Shown: positions 5,597 to 6,291 of the stretch, piece after piece | Layout: every line of letters starts with the position of its first letter | Position numbering within the stretch: position 1 is the first letter of the stretch | Notes under the pieces: model-generated | The model's database searches: none | Told to the model about the DNA's origin: nothing | The model's input: the letters and a program-made list of their open reading frames with translations, nothing else | Translations under genes and position numbers: made by a program | Assembly (NCBI GenBank): GCA_029935695.1 | Contig: JAOZJV010000230.1 | Location: 1 to 6,291, forward strand | Length of the DNA stretch: 6,291 nucleotides | Direction: 5' to 3' | Origin: Candidatus Krumholzibacteriia bacterium | GTDB lineage: Bacteria; Krumholzibacteriota; Krumholzibacteriia; LZORAL124-64-63

Positions 5597-6291
5597 TTAA
5601 AACCCTTCCAGCATACCCAAGGCCGATCGTCCCCCGCGAAGCTGGCAAGAGAGATGATTTCCATCGGGAGCAATGTGCATTTCATTGGGCCCGTGAACTG
5701 TCGATTGCCACAGGATTTCATGGGCGCCCGTCTCCAAATCCAAGCGTCCGATCCAATATTCAAGCACCGTGGGCACGTAACCTCTGATGTAAACCCAGTT
5801 GCCCTCAACAGGCCACCTCACCCCCACCACAAAACCGAGATCAACCGGATAAGCAACCGTTTCCTCGCTGGCCAGATCGTAGATTCCCACCTCCTCATAA
5901 TTGACCACGAAGGCAATCCGGTCAGCATCGGGAGAAATGTCCACCGACACGGCTCTCTGGTGGGTAGATTCTTCGGTGGAGACGTGAAGGGCCAGCATTT
6001 CCGGTTGAACTCCCTCTTCCATGGTAATCTCCCGCACCACCAGATCGGTGCCCCTCTGGTTGAACAGATAGCTGCTGCCGCCACCACGAATGGGGCTGGT
6101 GACCCACATGGCGAAGTCTTCGTCCCGGTCGATGTAATGCAGGTCGATATACTGGCTGTCAGCCAGACCGTAGGCCCAAAGTTCGTATTCCTTCAGTTGA
6201 GTTCCTTCCCGGATAAATTCCCGGAACAGAATCAAATTTTGCCCATCCGTCGTCATGGCCATGGGAGCCACTGATTCCGGGCCCACAAGCA
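5597..6291 (-). CDS. C-terminal part of a TolB/PD40-like beta-propeller protein (5' partial)
   Basis: The minus-strand frame is open from the window edge to a TAA at 5597-5599 and gives 230 residues. A GTG at 6286 exists but lies mid-blade, so the true start is outside the window. Propeller-type repeats are visible (numbered from that GTG): MAMTTDGQNLILF ... ELWAYGLAD (9-43), SVDISPDADRIAFVV ... VGIYDLASEE (114-142), VRWPVEGNWVYIRGY ... IGRLDLETGAHEIL (156-191) and MHIAPDGNHLSC ... LGMLEGF (203-229). The S/A-PD-x-(D/N)-(R/H)-(I/L) motif followed by a strand ending in D-L-x-(S/T)-(E/G) is the signature of TolB/PD40 blades. The final MLEGF is a natural-looking end of such a propeller. The missing N-terminus could be a signal peptide, a protein kinase, a winged-helix domain or a peptidase, all of which occur with these propellers, so the function is left open. 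The convergent arrangement does not link it to the two-component operon. Confidence 0.75.
   Translation of the reverse strand, partial: LVGPESVAPMAMTTDGQNLILFREFIREGTQLKEYELWAYGLADSQYIDLHYIDRDEDFAMWVTSPIRGGGSSYLFNQRGTDLVVREITMEEGVQPEMLALHVSTEESTHQRAVSVDISPDADRIAFVVNYEEVGIYDLASEETVAYPVDLGFVVGVRWPVEGNWVYIRGYVPTVLEYWIGRLDLETGAHEILWQSTVHGPNEMHIAPDGNHLSCQLRGGRSALGMLEGF

Noticed and set aside
5654..6274. A 206-codon open frame on the plus strand opposite the propeller gene
   Set aside because: The minus strand encodes clear PD40-type blades with a natural C-terminus over the same bases. The plus-strand product shows no family motif, signal or coherent domain pattern.

Overview
The window reads as chromosomal DNA from a Gram-negative bacterium of the wider FCB-type lineages. 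The main clue is that two proteins end in the FlgD-like Ig-fold / type IX-style sorting tail (a W-(E/D)-G ... SGVYF ... RR/K-x-TLV(Q/R) pattern), which is common in Bacteroidota, Fibrobacterota, Gemmatimonadota, Latescibacterota, Krumholzibacteriota and relatives. I cannot place it more precisely from sequence alone. I see no insertion sequence, tRNA, rRNA or CRISPR array.

Layout. (1) 1-114, plus strand: the last 37 codons of a secreted protein whose body lies outside the window. (2) 115-188: a short gap with a perfect 12-bp inverted repeat whose 3' arm contains the ribosome binding site of the next gene. (3) 189-2081, plus: a DUF2207-family membrane protein with a long glycine-rich tail. (4) 2106-3464, minus, converging on gene 3 with a 24-bp gap: an exported agmatine deiminase / Porphyromonas-type peptidylarginine deiminase family enzyme carrying a C-terminal sorting tail. 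(5) 3465-3672: a 208-bp divergent regulatory region with a strong Shine-Dalgarno for gene 4, a tandem 11-bp direct repeat resembling an OmpR/PhoB-class binding site, and a possible plus-strand promoter. (6) 3673-4347 and 4337-5590, plus: an overlapping response regulator / sensor histidine kinase operon. (7) 5597 to the window edge, minus, converging on the kinase gene with a 6-bp gap: the C-terminal part of a TolB-like beta-propeller protein.

How the genes may work together. The response regulator and kinase form a classical two-component pair (translational overlap, complete phospho-acceptor residues in both). The divergently transcribed deiminase is a plausible target, because the 11-bp tandem repeat sits just upstream of it and OmpR-family regulators typically bind such repeats. 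This is inference. The kinase has two notable departures: no room for a HAMP domain, and Gly in place of Thr/Asn at the H+4 position that supports phosphatase activity in HisKA kinases. I found no convincing evidence for a wholly new multi-gene system. The most interesting items are the exported deiminase with its candidate regulatory site, the unusual kinase core and the hairpin that masks a ribosome binding site.
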